A DNA stretch of 64,000 nucleotides from Massilia putida (GTDB lineage Bacteria > Pseudomonadota > Gammaproteobacteria > Burkholderiales > Burkholderiaceae_D), in assembly GCF_001941825.1 (NCBI RefSeq), contig NZ_CP019038.1, forward strand, positions 6,758,001-6,822,000, read 5' to 3'. Every line of letters begins with the position of its first letter. Positions within the stretch are counted from its first letter, which is position 1. Made by a program: the position numbers and the translations under genes. Positions 15,674 to 24,918 of this stretch are shown here, in pieces. The notes beneath the pieces are model-generated. The model ran no database searches. It worked only from the letters and a program-made list of their open reading frames with translations, and was not told the DNA's origin.

Positions 15674-18600
15674 ATGATCGGAGCGCTCGTCACGGCCGTC
15701 GCGGCCAACCGGACGCGCTGGCGGCGCGCGCGCAACCTGCGTGCCGGCACGCGCACGCAGGCGCCGGCACGCACGCGGACACACCTGCTCGGCCCGGCGC
15801 CGCTGCGCTGGCTCACGGCCGCAAGCGTGCTGCTGGCCGCGGCGGGCGCCGTGCTCATCATCGTGCACGCGCGCTGGCTGGCGGCGGCCGGGACGACGCC
15901 GTCCGGCGATGGCGCCGCGCGCTTCCAGTCCGTGCTGCCGGGCTTCGCGTTCACCGTGCCGGAAGCGCCGGGCGCATCGGTGCGCACGCGCGGCCTGGAC
16001 TCGCTGCTCATCCTGTCCGGCATGCGCGCCGGTCCCGTGCACCGCATCGACCTGTGCGACCAGCTCCTCGACCGCACGCGCCCCGGGCGCCTGCTGCCGC
16101 TGCGCATCGGCTGGGCCTTCGCCGACGTGGCCGGCCTGGAGGCGCCGCGCAATGTGCTGCTGGCCGACCAGGCGATGCCGCGCGTGACGGTCGACGGCCG
16201 CGCCGGGTCCGACTTGCGTGTGCGCTGGGAAGGCCGGGCGCAGTGGTGGACGGCCGGTGGAACGCCAGCGCTGCGCGGCGACGGCTGGCTGACGTGGCAG
16301 GGGGGCGCCTTGCGCCTGCAGCGGCGCGCAGGCGGCGCGTGCCCGCCGGCCGGTGAGCTCGTCGTGCAGCTGTACCGGCCGGCGCCGGAACAGCGCGCCC
16401 TCGTCGTCGCGCTGCCGGCGCAGGGGCCGGCCGTCGAGGCGGTGCTGGCGCCGGGCGACTACCGCGTGCCGTCGCTGCCCGCCGCCGCGCTGGAAGACGA
16501 GCAGCTGTTCGATCTGCTGAGCGCACGGGGCCTCGTGCGCCTGGGCAGCAACGGGCTGGCGGAGCTGGCCCCGCCCGACCTCGCCGCGTGGCGCGCGGCC
16601 GGCAAGACGCCTTGGGATGGCGTCGCGCTCGACGGCGACGCGCTGCGCCTGCTGGAACGCCTGTACCGCCGCGCCGACGGCGATTTCGTGCGCGAGCAGG
16701 TGCGCATCTTCAATGCCGAGCGCCGCCTCCTCGCGTGGCGCGTGCGCAGCGCCGACGCCGTCAACGTGGCGGGCACGTGGCGCGCGGAAGTCGTGCAGGG
16801 CGCGTCGATGGCGCCCGTGCCGTTGGCGGACGATATGCCCCCGCTCGGCGCGCGCCTGTTCGCGCGCCTGCCGCAGGGTTGGGCGGCGTGGCAGCGCGTC
16901 GGCGCGTGGCCGGCGGCCGGCGGCGCGGCGCGTTTGCGCTTGTTGCTCGCGGCCCCGGCGCGCGCGGGCGACAGCATCCGGCTGATGCTCGCCGGCCGCC
17001 TGCGCCATGTGTCGGGTGCGCGGCTGCGGGGCGAGCCGCAACCCGGCTGCGACGGCCGCGCATGCCGCGCGCCCGACGAGGTGCAGGTGCTCGACCTGCT
17101 GCTTGACGCCGGCGCCACCGAGATCGTGCTGGACGCCGACCCGTTGGCGCTGGATGCGCTGGCCACGCCTGGCGATGCGCGCTACCGTCACCTCGTCGTG
17201 CGCGACGGCCGCCTCGCGTGGCAGGCGCTGGCCCCGTCCACGGCGCGTCCGCCGGCACCGCTGGCCGACGTGGCGCTGGCCGACCGCACCGGCATCCCGC
17301 TGTGGCGCGACGGCGCCCCGACGGAAGGCGCGCGCGCGGCCGGTCTCTCGACCCTGCTGGGCGTGCGCGCCAACCAGCCGGGAAGTGTCGCCGCGATGCT
17401 GGGCCGGCTGCCGGGCGGCCATCACGCGGCGCGCCTCACGCTGGACGCCGGCCTGCAGACGGCCGCGCAGGCGGCGCTCGACTGCGTCGCCATGCGCCGC
17501 GGCCGCTGGGATGGCGCGGCATGCAGCGGCGGCGGCTTGGCGCCGGCCGGCCGGCAGGCGGGGGTCGTCCTGCTCGACACGGAGACGGGCGCGATCCTCG
17601 CGCTGGCCGGCGCGGGCATGCCGGCCGTGGACGCCGCCAACTGGAAGGAAGCGCGCGATTTCGACCGCATCGACCCGGCCGCGAGCCCGCTGCGGCTGCC
17701 CGCGCTGCAGCACGACGGCGGCGCCGAGCGCGCGCCGGGATCGACGTTCAAGATCGTCAGCGCCCTCGGCCTGGAACTGGCCGCACGGTCCGACCGCCAG
17801 CTGGACGCCCTGCTGGACGGCCTGCCGCTGGCCGGCATCAATGCCGTGGCGCGCGAGCGCGGCTACGCCTTCCGCACGGACGCGCCGACCTACCCCGTCG
17901 ACGGCCGCGCCAGGATCACGAATTTCCGCGACCAGGGCCTGGACCGGCGCGCGCACGACGGCCGCCTGGGCCTCGCGCAGGCATTGACGTACAGCCTGAA
18001 CACGTGGTTCGCGTGGACGGGCGAGTTGTCGGATCAAAGCCTGCTCGGCCGGCCCGACGGCGGCGTGCCCGACCTGCAGCCGTTGACGCCGGGCGCGCTC
18101 GATCCGGTCCGTCCCATCGTCGCGATGGCGCGCCGGCTGGGCTTCGGCCAGGCGCTGCGTCTCGACGGCGGCCTGCTGCCGGCCGACTATGCATGGTCCG
18201 CGTGGGATGCCTTGCAGTGGACGCCCGCCGGTATCGACCCCGTCCACACGCGCCACGAGCTGCGGCAGATGGCGATCGGGTTGCGCATGCAGGCGACACC
18301 GCTGCAGATGGCGCTCGTGGCGGGCGCCGTCGGGCAGGGGCGCGTGATCGTCCCGCGCCTGCTGGCGGAGCTCGACGGCGTGGCGGCGCAGCCCGCCGCC
18401 GGACCGGCGCTGGACGTGCGCCTGGACCGCATCCGCGCCGGCATGAAGGGTGTCGTCGACGTGGGCACGGCGTCCGGCGCCTTCCGCGCGCCCGCGCTGG
18501 CCGGCATCCGGCGGGGCCTGTCCGGCAAGACGGGGACGGCGCCCGTGGGCGACGGCGCGCTGGCCACGGTGTGGTTCACCGGCTGGCTGGAGCCGCACAG

Positions 18601-18742
18601 CGTGCCGGGCCAGGCGCACCGGCTGGCCGTCGCCTTGTTCGTCAGCCGTTCGGAGGCGACCGGGGGCGAGCACGCGGCGCCCGTCGCGGCGGCCGTGCTG
18701 GGGGCGCTGGCGCGCCGCGGTGCCGGCAAGGCCTTGAATTAA
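15674..18742 (+). CDS. Large penicillin-binding-protein-like transpeptidase
   Basis: The 1022-residue protein has one membrane helix (about residues 40-62) and a long extracytoplasmic part. All three catalytic motifs of the transpeptidase fold are present: SxxK at Ser690 (STFK), SxN at Ser774 (SLN) and KTG at Lys952 (KTGT). These place the active domain at about residues 600-1015. The preceding 530 residues are not a glycosyltransferase 51 domain or a recognised pedestal, so it would depend on a SEDS protein for glycan polymerisation, and one is encoded at 33810-36149. GGGAG precedes the ATG at 15674. It is twice the length of a normal class B PBP. Confidence 0.85.
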   Translation: MIGALVTAVAANRTRWRRARNLRAGTRTQAPARTRTHLLGPAPLRWLTAASVLLAAAGAVLIIVHARWLAAAGTTPSGDGAARFQSVLPGFAFTVPEAPGASVRTRGLDSLLILSGMRAGPVHRIDLCDQLLDRTRPGRLLPLRIGWAFADVAGLEAPRNVLLADQAMPRVTVDGRAGSDLRVRWEGRAQWWTAGGTPALRGDGWLTWQGGALRLQRRAGGACPPAGELVVQLYRPAPEQRALVVALPAQGPAVEAVLAPGDYRVPSLPAAALEDEQLFDLLSARGLVRLGSNGLAELAPPDLAAWRAAGKTPWDGVALDGDALRLLERLYRRADGDFVREQVRIFNAERRLLAWRVRSADAVNVAGTWRAEVVQGASMAPVPLADDMPPLGARLFARLPQGWAAWQRVGAWPAAGGAARLRLLLAAPARAGDSIRLMLAGRLRHVSGARLRGEPQPGCDGRACRAPDEVQVLDLLLDAGATEIVLDADPLALDALATPGDARYRHLVVRDGRLAWQALAPSTARPPAPLADVALADRTGIPLWRDGAPTEGARAAGLSTLLGVRANQPGSVAAMLGRLPGGHHAARLTLDAGLQTAAQAALDCVAMRRGRWDGAACSGGGLAPAGRQAGVVLLDTETGAILALAGAGMPAVDAANWKEARDFDRIDPAASPLRLPALQHDGGAERAPGSTFKIVSALGLELAARSDRQLDALLDGLPLAGINAVARERGYAFRTDAPTYPVDGRARITNFRDQGLDRRAHDGRLGLAQALTYSLNTWFAWTGELSDQSLLGRPDGGVPDLQPLTPGALDPVRPIVAMARRLGFGQALRLDGGLLPADYAWSAWDALQWTPAGIDPVHTRHELRQMAIGLRMQATPLQMALVAGAVGQGRVIVPRLLAELDGVAAQPAAGPALDVRLDRIRAGMKGVVDVGTASGAFRAPALAGIRRGLSGKTGTAPVGDGALATVWFTGWLEPHSVPGQAHRLAVALFVSRSEATGGEHAAPVAAAVLGALARRGAGKALN

Positions 18743-18952
18743 GGGGTATTTTCCGCTCAGCTGCGCGCCTGATCGATGTGTTTCTATGGCATGATTCATT
18801 TCGGGCACGTCAAAAACCTGCTGCGCGTCGTACGGCGGACCGGTCGTACGACGCGTACAGTTGCGCTTCTCGAACGGCATTGCGGCCGCTCGCGACGGTT
18901 GTCGAGTGCCCTTGGGTCCTGCCATCGTGGACCGAACCATCGAAGAGGATTT

Positions 18953-20217
18953 ATGCGTTTGCCGGGAACCCGGTACCAGGAACCGGGCTGGGAGGAAGTG
19001 CGCAAGTTGCTGGGACAGTGCTCGCTCGCCGCGCTGCGCGGCCTCGATCCCGCGCGCCCGGACATGCTGGACGACTACGTCGAACGCATGGCAGCCGGGC
19101 TGCTGGCCCAGCGCCACGGCGCCCGCGCGCGGGCGGCCGGCAACGGTTATGGCGAGACGGTCTATGAACTGGCCGTGGCCCTCGTCGTCGAACTGCGCGC
19201 CCGTCCGGCCGACTGGGACGCCTTCCGCGCCGCGCTGGCCGACGCGCCCCCGGGCGACGCGCTGTTGCGCAAGAAGGTGAACGACATGTTCGCCGTGCTG
19301 CGCGACCGCGTCGACGCCGACAACTACCAGGCCGCCTGCGGCCGCCCGTGCAGCCCGAACCGCATGTACGCCTACCGCATGCTGGACACCGCCTACCACG
19401 ACGTGGCGCGCCTGTTCGCCGACTGGCGCGCGCACCGGGAGCAGGTCGGCGCCATCCTCGGCCGCGACATTCCCGACGCCACCGCGCCCATCGAAGCGCG
19501 CCAGCTGCGCACCATCGCCGATTGCCGGCCCGAGTGGATCCTGCGCTGGAGCGAGTCGCTGGAAGCGTTCGGCGGCGGGCCCGGGCCGCTGCACACGCGT
19601 TCCAAGCGCTTCGCCAGCCTGAAAACGAGCCCGGACAAGATCGCCGCGATGTTGCGCGAGATCGGCGATTACGAACAGCTGTCGGCAAACCGCGACGAGG
19701 ATTGGCTGCGGGACCTGGACGACGCCTCGGTCTGGGTGGAAGATTACTGGCGTGTGCTGCAGGAATCCGAGGACGCGGCGACGCCCGGCCCGGACCGGAT
19801 ACTGGAAGCGTGCGAGGACGCGCTCGACCTGGCGGGACCCGAACCGGAACCGGAACCGGAACCGGCACCGCCGGACGACACGCTGGATGCGCGCCTGGAA
19901 ACGCTGGCGCTGAGCGTTTCACTGCCCCCGGCTATGCCAGGGAAGCGGGAGCGGCCGAGACGCTCGACGGCAAGGTGGCGCGCGTGCTGGCGGCGGACGG
20001 GCTGCCGGTGCGCCTCGCCGTGTACGCGCGGCTGCTGGGGCCCGACGACGACGCCTATCCCGACGCCTGGCGCGACCCGGCCACCGGCGCGCTGCCGACG
20101 ATGCAGCAGCTGGCGGCGCTGGCCGAGGTCTCGCTGCCGACGCTGCGCAAGCGGCGCGACGCGGCCATCGCCCGCCTGGGCGCGGCCTTTGATATTGAGC
20201 GAGGAAGCGATGCATAG
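18953..20217 (+). CDS. HTH protein of unknown family, with an apparent frameshift
   Basis: A coding frame starts at 18953 after a GAGGA site and runs with good coding character to about 19920, but then becomes nonsense in that frame. The sense continues one frame over to a stop at 20217. Adding one C to the five-C run at 19925-19929 would join them as ..SVSLPPGYAREAGAAETLDG. The joined product would be about 421 residues. It has an all-helical N-terminal region, an EP repeat linker (EPEPEPEPAPP) and a C-terminal helix-turn-helix (LPTMQQLAALAEVSLPTLRK) reminiscent of sigma factor region 4. The intact downstream operon and the 8-base overlap with the next start suggest a live gene; sequencing error or a real indel are both possible. 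Confidence 0.6.
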
Positions 20218-20785
20218 CGACGACACGACCTCCCGCCGGCTGCGGGAAGCCCTGCTGCTGGGGCGCCGCAAGCCGGGCGACCGCTTGATGCTGGACGATG
20301 CCACGCTGGCCGCCGCGCTGGACGGCACCCGGCCGTTGACGGCGGGCGAACGGGCCGCGCTGCAGGCGTCGCCGCTGACGGCGCGCCGGCTGCGCCATCT
20401 GGCGCTGGCCCGCCGCGCAAGGGCGGACAACTGCGCATCCGGATCGTGGCGCGGCAGCCGCGGCGTGCTGCGCGCGGCGAGCAGCGGCACGCTCGACGCC
20501 GTCGTCACGGAAGACGACTGGTGGACCTTGCACTTCGTCGCTGCGGACGGTGGCTGGCGCGCCGTCCTGCAGCTCGCGCCGCAGGCCCCGTTCGCGCAGG
20601 CGCTGCTGGCCGCGCGCGCGCCGCTGCGCGTGCGTGACGGCGCGGGCGGCACGATCCTGGCCGGCCGGCTCGACGCGGACGGTGAATGCGAGGCCACCTG
20701 GCCGTTCGCCGCCGCGCCAGGCGACCATCTGCAGGCGCATGGCGCGAAATTCATTGTCGAACCGCTGGAGGCGGACCCGTTATGA
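20210..20785 (+). CDS. Unknown 191-residue protein of the kinase/PBP cluster
   Basis: No family is recognised. The N-terminal half is basic and helical (TSRRLREALLLGRRKPGDR), ending in a cluster of arginines near residue 70. The C-terminal half is beta-rich with DDWWTLHFVAADGGWRAVLQ. There is no signal peptide, so it is probably cytoplasmic. The start overlaps the upstream frame's stop by eight bases (ATGCATAG), and its stop overlaps the next start as ATGA, so it is tightly coupled in the operon. Confidence 0.75.
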   Translation: MHSDDTTSRRLREALLLGRRKPGDRLMLDDATLAAALDGTRPLTAGERAALQASPLTARRLRHLALARRARADNCASGSWRGSRGVLRAASSGTLDAVVTEDDWWTLHFVAADGGWRAVLQLAPQAPFAQALLAARAPLRVRDGAGGTILAGRLDADGECEATWPFAAAPGDHLQAHGAKFIVEPLEADPL

Positions 20786-21828
20786 TCCCATTCTTCAAGC
20801 GCGCCGCGCCCGCCGTCGATGCGTGCAGCCTCGGACACACGGCCGTCGCGGTGCCGTTGCAGCCCAGCTGCGGCGTGCCGCCGGGCTGCCCCGTCGTGAT
20901 CGTCGACGCGGACGGCCGGCCGCGCCGCGCCACGACCCAAAGCGGCAGGAAAGTCGAGCTGCGCCCCGGCGAACTGGCGTGGGCGTTCCACCCTGGACCG
21001 TACACGGTCGACGTCGTCCCGTTCGCGCAGGCGCCCGAGATCGGCCTGCGGACGACCTTCGCCATCGACCCGGCCGACCCGGCGCCGGCGGGCAAGCGCT
21101 TCGACCTGTACCTCGCGGCGGAGGCGGACGGCCGCCTGGACCTGGCGGCGTTGGGCGCCTCGGTGGAAGGCGCGGTGCGCAGCGCGCTGGAGCAGGGCGC
21201 GCTCGACCTGCCGCCGTGCGCGGACATCGACGAGTGGAACGCGTTCCGCCTGGGCCTGAACCGGCTTGTATACCTCCGCTTCGGGCTGACCGTGGACGAT
21301 TGCGTGCCCGTCGAACTCGAAGGCGTGGACTACGCGGCGCAACTGGCGGCGCGCGCGGCGGGCGGCGCCGTCGCCGCCGTCCCGGCCGCCGTGCCGGAAC
21401 GCGTGGAACCGGCGCTGGCCGATGCGAAGGCGCTGCGCCGCATGTTCCTGGAACTGCCTTGCGTGATGTGCGGCCTGCGCCTCGGCGCGCTGCCGTCCGG
21501 GCAAGACCTGTTCCGCCAGCAGCAGGCGTTGTTGCAGCGCCTGGACCGGTTGTCGGTCGAGATCACGACCATGCCCGCGCTCGTGCTGGCCGCGCCGGGC
21601 CAGCCGCTCGCCATCGACGAACAGCTGCGCCGCATGCGCCACAGCCTGCGTGCGACCGTCGCGCTGGACGAGGCGTGGGCTTTACTGGCCCGTCTCGACG
21701 GGGCGGACAAGGAAGGGGGAAATGCGCGCCTGGCCGCGCTGTACGACGAGGCCGAACGCATCGTCGCCAATCTCGAGGCGGAATGCGCCGGCCGGCGCGC
21801 CGTCCGCGAAGCGCAGGAGGCGGCATGA
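20782..21828 (+). CDS. Unknown protein, possibly a divergent SPFH-like domain
   Basis: The 348-residue protein is coupled to both neighbours by ATGA overlaps. Residues 50-190 (GRKVELRPGELAWAF, FDLYLAAEADGRLDLAALG, LNRLVYLRFGLTVDD) have the strand/helix order seen in the SPFH-like region of the protein encoded at 22864, which suggests a distant shared domain. This is inference. The C-terminal 130 residues are helical with two cysteines (LPCVMCGL). There is no signal peptide. A role as a scaffold partner in the cluster is plausible but unproven. Confidence 0.7.
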   Translation: MIPFFKRAAPAVDACSLGHTAVAVPLQPSCGVPPGCPVVIVDADGRPRRATTQSGRKVELRPGELAWAFHPGPYTVDVVPFAQAPEIGLRTTFAIDPADPAPAGKRFDLYLAAEADGRLDLAALGASVEGAVRSALEQGALDLPPCADIDEWNAFRLGLNRLVYLRFGLTVDDCVPVELEGVDYAAQLAARAAGGAVAAVPAAVPERVEPALADAKALRRMFLELPCVMCGLRLGALPSGQDLFRQQQALLQRLDRLSVEITTMPALVLAAPGQPLAIDEQLRRMRHSLRATVALDEAWALLARLDGADKEGGNARLAALYDEAERIVANLEAECAGRRAVREAQEAA

Positions 21829-22826
21829 ACGCACCGACGCAAGCCGTCTGCCGCAGCCGCCTGCCCGACGGTACGCTGCTGACGGTCACCGCCACGCGCC
21901 GCGAACGCGCGGGCCGCGCGGACGTCAAGTGCGTCGTGCCGGGCGACCCGCAGCGCGCGGAGCGCATGCAGCAGGTGGTGCGCCTCGCGCGCCACACGGA
22001 AGCGAAGATCGACAGCCGCGACCAGGTCGTGCTCAGCGCCGACAAAACGCCCGCCGGGCGCGACGCCGAACTGGCCTTCGTGCTGGCCGACCGCATCGTG
22101 CGCGGCGTGTGGTACGGGCGCGGCGACGTGGTCGCCAACGGCTGGTCCGACGCGTGGCAGCTGGGACGCGTGGACGGCCACGACGTGGGCGATGCTTCGC
22201 CGGACGCGCTGCTGGGCGGCCCGGACGGCCTCGCGCATCTGGGCCAGCTGGACGGCCATCCGGATCCCGGTGCGCGCGTGTCGAGCAGCCGCGCCTGGTT
22301 TCCGCTGCATAGCGGCGGCGCGGCCGACGCGCTCGGCTGGGTCGAAGTGAGCGTCCATCCGCTGGCCCCTGGCGCGCAGCAGGTGGACGAGGAACAGACG
22401 ATCGCCGTGCCGGGTGCCGACGCGGCCCGCCAGCTGGCCGTGCGCCAGGCGCTAGCCGGCGCCCGCCATTTCGACGGCCGGGGCCTCGGGCGCTGGCGCA
22501 CGACGGTGCGGTTCGGCGGGGAGCCGTTCGCGGGACGCTCGTACGAACTGGCGCTCGTGCTGGCTGACCGCATCGCACGGGGCCGCGAATTCCTGCCGCG
22601 CGCGCGGCTGCTTGCCACCGGCTGCTCGGACGCGTGGCATGCGGGGCGCGTCGGCACGGTCGACGGCCTTCTGCCCAAGTGCGCGCTGCTGCTGCGCGAG
22701 GCGGGGCCGGGCGACCGGATCGTGCTGCCGCACGCGTGGCGCGATGCCTTGCCGGACGGGTTCGTGGACGACGTCCGCGCGCGCGGCGCGAGCGTGACGT
22801 GCGTAGAGCGGATCGGGATCATTTGA
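21825..22826 (+). CDS. Protein with two tandem Lon-protease-like modules
   Basis: The 333-residue protein contains an internal duplication. The two copies are RDAELAFVLADRIVRG..VVANGWSDAWQLGRVDG and RSYELALVLADRIARG..LLATGCSDAWHAGRVGTVDG. The second copy follows the order of the Lon (S16) catalytic domain: a serine where Lon has GPSAG, then ATG(E/C), GRV-x-x-V-x-GL, a lysine 46 residues after the serine (Lon: about 43) and IVLPHAW. The first copy has Asp in place of Ser and no matching Lys. I infer a Lon-like fold with one possibly active and one dead site. It is coupled to its upstream neighbour by ATGA. Confidence 0.6.
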   Translation: MNAPTQAVCRSRLPDGTLLTVTATRRERAGRADVKCVVPGDPQRAERMQQVVRLARHTEAKIDSRDQVVLSADKTPAGRDAELAFVLADRIVRGVWYGRGDVVANGWSDAWQLGRVDGHDVGDASPDALLGGPDGLAHLGQLDGHPDPGARVSSSRAWFPLHSGGAADALGWVEVSVHPLAPGAQQVDEEQTIAVPGADAARQLAVRQALAGARHFDGRGLGRWRTTVRFGGEPFAGRSYELALVLADRIARGREFLPRARLLATGCSDAWHAGRVGTVDGLLPKCALLLREAGPGDRIVLPHAWRDALPDGFVDDVRARGASVTCVERIGII

Positions 22827-22863
22827 GGTAGGCTGTCCGCGTGGCGGCAGTGGAAAGGAGTGG

Positions 22864-24918
22864 ATGATGTTGCGGATGTTCGGACTAGGCGGCGCCAAAT
22901 GCCCGCGCTGCGCGCAGGCGCATGGCGCGGCCGACGGTTATTGCGGCGCCTGCGGCCTGATGCTCGGCACGCCGCGCCATGCGCCCGTGCTGGTCGAGAA
23001 CCGCTGGGTCCCCGGCCCGGACGAACTGGCCGTGTTCTTCGGCGTGCGCGCGCTGTCCGGCGTGTTCGTCAAGACGCTGCGCGTGCCCGCCACGGCGCGC
23101 GCCTATATCCTGCAAGGCGAGACCGCGACGGAAGTGCCGCAGGGCGAGTACGAGATCGAAGGCTTCTTCACGCGCCTGAACCACCTGCTGCGCGACCAGC
23201 ATGCCGAGATCCTCGTCACGCGCAGCGGCGCGCTGCCCGTCGACTTCGAGCTGGATGGCCTCTGCAGCGCGGAACACCTGGAGGTGTCGGCGCGGCTGGC
23301 GCTGTCCGTGCGCATCGAGAACGTGCCCGCGTTCGCGCGCCACTTCATGACGATGCCGGGCACGGTGAAAAGCGATCACCTGCGGGAATTGCTGATGCAG
23401 CCCGTGCGCCAGCTGGCGGGCGAATTCGTCGCGGCGCGTTCGCTGCGCGAGATGGCGGAGGATGGTAAGCAGCGGCGCGAATTGCGTCCGGAACTCGACC
23501 AGCACCTGCAGGGCGGCCTCGCCTCGCTGCTGGCGGATTATGGCCTTGCGATCGTGCGCGTGGACACGCTGGCGCTGCGCCACGACCGCTTCGACGCCAA
23601 CCGCGCCCGCATCGGCAGCCTGTGGCTCGCGGTGGACGAGCAGCGCGTGAAAGTCGAGCATGCGCGCCAGCTCGACGAGTTGTACACGGCGGACGAGTGG
23701 CGCCGCATCGCGCGCGAGGAAAGCCAGGCACGCCTGGCGCACCGCCGCGCCGAACTGCGCCAGGGCGCGAGCCTCGAGCGCGCCGAGATGACGCTGCAGA
23801 ACGCCGAGCGCGCGCAGGCGATCCGCGTGCGCGAGATCGAGCTGTATGGCCGCATCGTCGAGGCCCGCTCCCGCAAGCAGGCCATCGAGCGGGGCGCGCA
23901 AGACCTCGTCGCGGAACTCGAACATGAACTGGCGCAGAAGCGTGGCGCGCGTGCGGACGCGGAAAGCGAATGGGCGCACCTGCGCGAACTGGCGGCCGTG
24001 CGCATGCGCGAGGAAGTGGCGCTGGCGCGCCAGGACGCGGCGCAGGAACGCACGGTCGCGGCCCAGCGCTTCACGCACCAGCTGTTGCAACAGCAGATCC
24101 GCAACAAGATCGAGCAGGCGCGCGGCATCGAGGACGCGGCCCGCCAGCGCGCCGAACTGGCGCGGCTGCATGCGGCCGAGGAAGACGCGGCACGGCGTGC
24201 CCGCGAGATCGAGGCCGAGGAACACGCGGGCCGCCTGCAAGCGCTGCAACTGGCCAACGCGGCGCGTCTGCGCGCGGCGGAGCGGTCCGAATCGGTCGAC
24301 GCCGAAGCCGTGCGCCAGCGCGTGGAGGCGCTGCGCCGCGACGGTAACCAGGCCGACACGCTGGCCCAGCACGAGAAGCTGCTGCGCACGATCGCGGCCG
24401 ACGCGGCGCTGCAGCAGGTCGCGCTGGATGGCGAACAGGCGCGCGCCGCGCTGCAGGCCGACGCGTTGGCCGCCGAGCGTGCGCACGAGCTGCGCCGCAT
24501 GGAGACGATGGGCGCGGTCGACGATATCGCCAAGGTGGCGCTGGCCGCCGGCCCGAACGCGGCGCTGCTGGCCGACGTGCTGAAGGCGCGCACGCAGGCC
24601 GGCATGAGCGCGGAGCAACTGGCCGCGCTGACGTCGATGTCGCCGCAGGAAGCGCTGCGCCTCGCCGAGGAACACGTCGCGCGCGAACGCGAACGGCGCG
24701 ACGACGACCTGGCGCGCGAGCGCCGCCACCAGCTGGACCTGCTCGCCATGCAGAACGACGTGAACAAGGCGGCGCTGGCCGCGCAGGCGCAGTTGGGCGC
24801 GGGCCTGATCGCGGGCGCGGCCGCGCTGGCGTCCGGCCCGGCGTGCCGCCATGCGGGCGCCCAGGCCGGCGACCGCTTCTGCGGCAGTTGCGGCGCGCCG
24901 CTGCCGGCGCGGGGATGA
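22864..24918 (+). CDS. Zinc-ribbon / SPFH-like / coiled-coil / zinc-ribbon protein
   Basis: The 684-residue protein opens with a zinc ribbon (CPRC..CGAC, residues 13-30). Residues about 45-240 form a Band7/SPFH-like domain (VFFGVRALSGVFVKTLRVPA, SARLALSVRIENVPAFARHF). A long charged coiled coil follows (about 250-600), with a closing ribbon CRH..CGSCGAP. There is no membrane helix. Proteins of this build are thought to be scaffolds. AAGGAG precedes two adjacent ATGs (22864, 22867); the second has better spacing. Its stop overlaps the kinase start (ATGA), so it is probably the kinase's partner or substrate. Confidence 0.8.
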   Translation: MMLRMFGLGGAKCPRCAQAHGAADGYCGACGLMLGTPRHAPVLVENRWVPGPDELAVFFGVRALSGVFVKTLRVPATARAYILQGETATEVPQGEYEIEGFFTRLNHLLRDQHAEILVTRSGALPVDFELDGLCSAEHLEVSARLALSVRIENVPAFARHFMTMPGTVKSDHLRELLMQPVRQLAGEFVAARSLREMAEDGKQRRELRPELDQHLQGGLASLLADYGLAIVRVDTLALRHDRFDANRARIGSLWLAVDEQRVKVEHARQLDELYTADEWRRIAREESQARLAHRRAELRQGASLERAEMTLQNAERAQAIRVREIELYGRIVEARSRKQAIERGAQDLVAELEHELAQKRGARADAESEWAHLRELAAVRMREEVALARQDAAQERTVAAQRFTHQLLQQQIRNKIEQARGIEDAARQRAELARLHAAEEDAARRAREIEAEEHAGRLQALQLANAARLRAAERSESVDAEAVRQRVEALRRDGNQADTLAQHEKLLRTIAADAALQQVALDGEQARAALQADALAAERAHELRRMETMGAVDDIAKVALAAGPNAALLADVLKARTQAGMSAEQLAALTSMSPQEALRLAEEHVARERERRDDDLARERRHQLDLLAMQNDVNKAALAAQAQLGAGLIAGAAALASGPACRHAGAQAGDRFCGSCGAPLPARG

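Noticed and set aside
15638..19594. A 1318-codon open frame on the - strand opposite the PBP and HTH genes
   Set aside because: It is a shadow of high-GC coding DNA: it lies antisense to genes with clear motifs and its own translation is low-complexity Arg/Ala/Gln sequence with no domain.
19925..19929. Programmed -1 ribosomal frameshifting in the HTH gene
   Set aside because: The site is a simple C-run without a standard X-XXY-YYZ slippery heptamer in the right frame, and no strong downstream pseudoknot was recognised; an indel is simpler.
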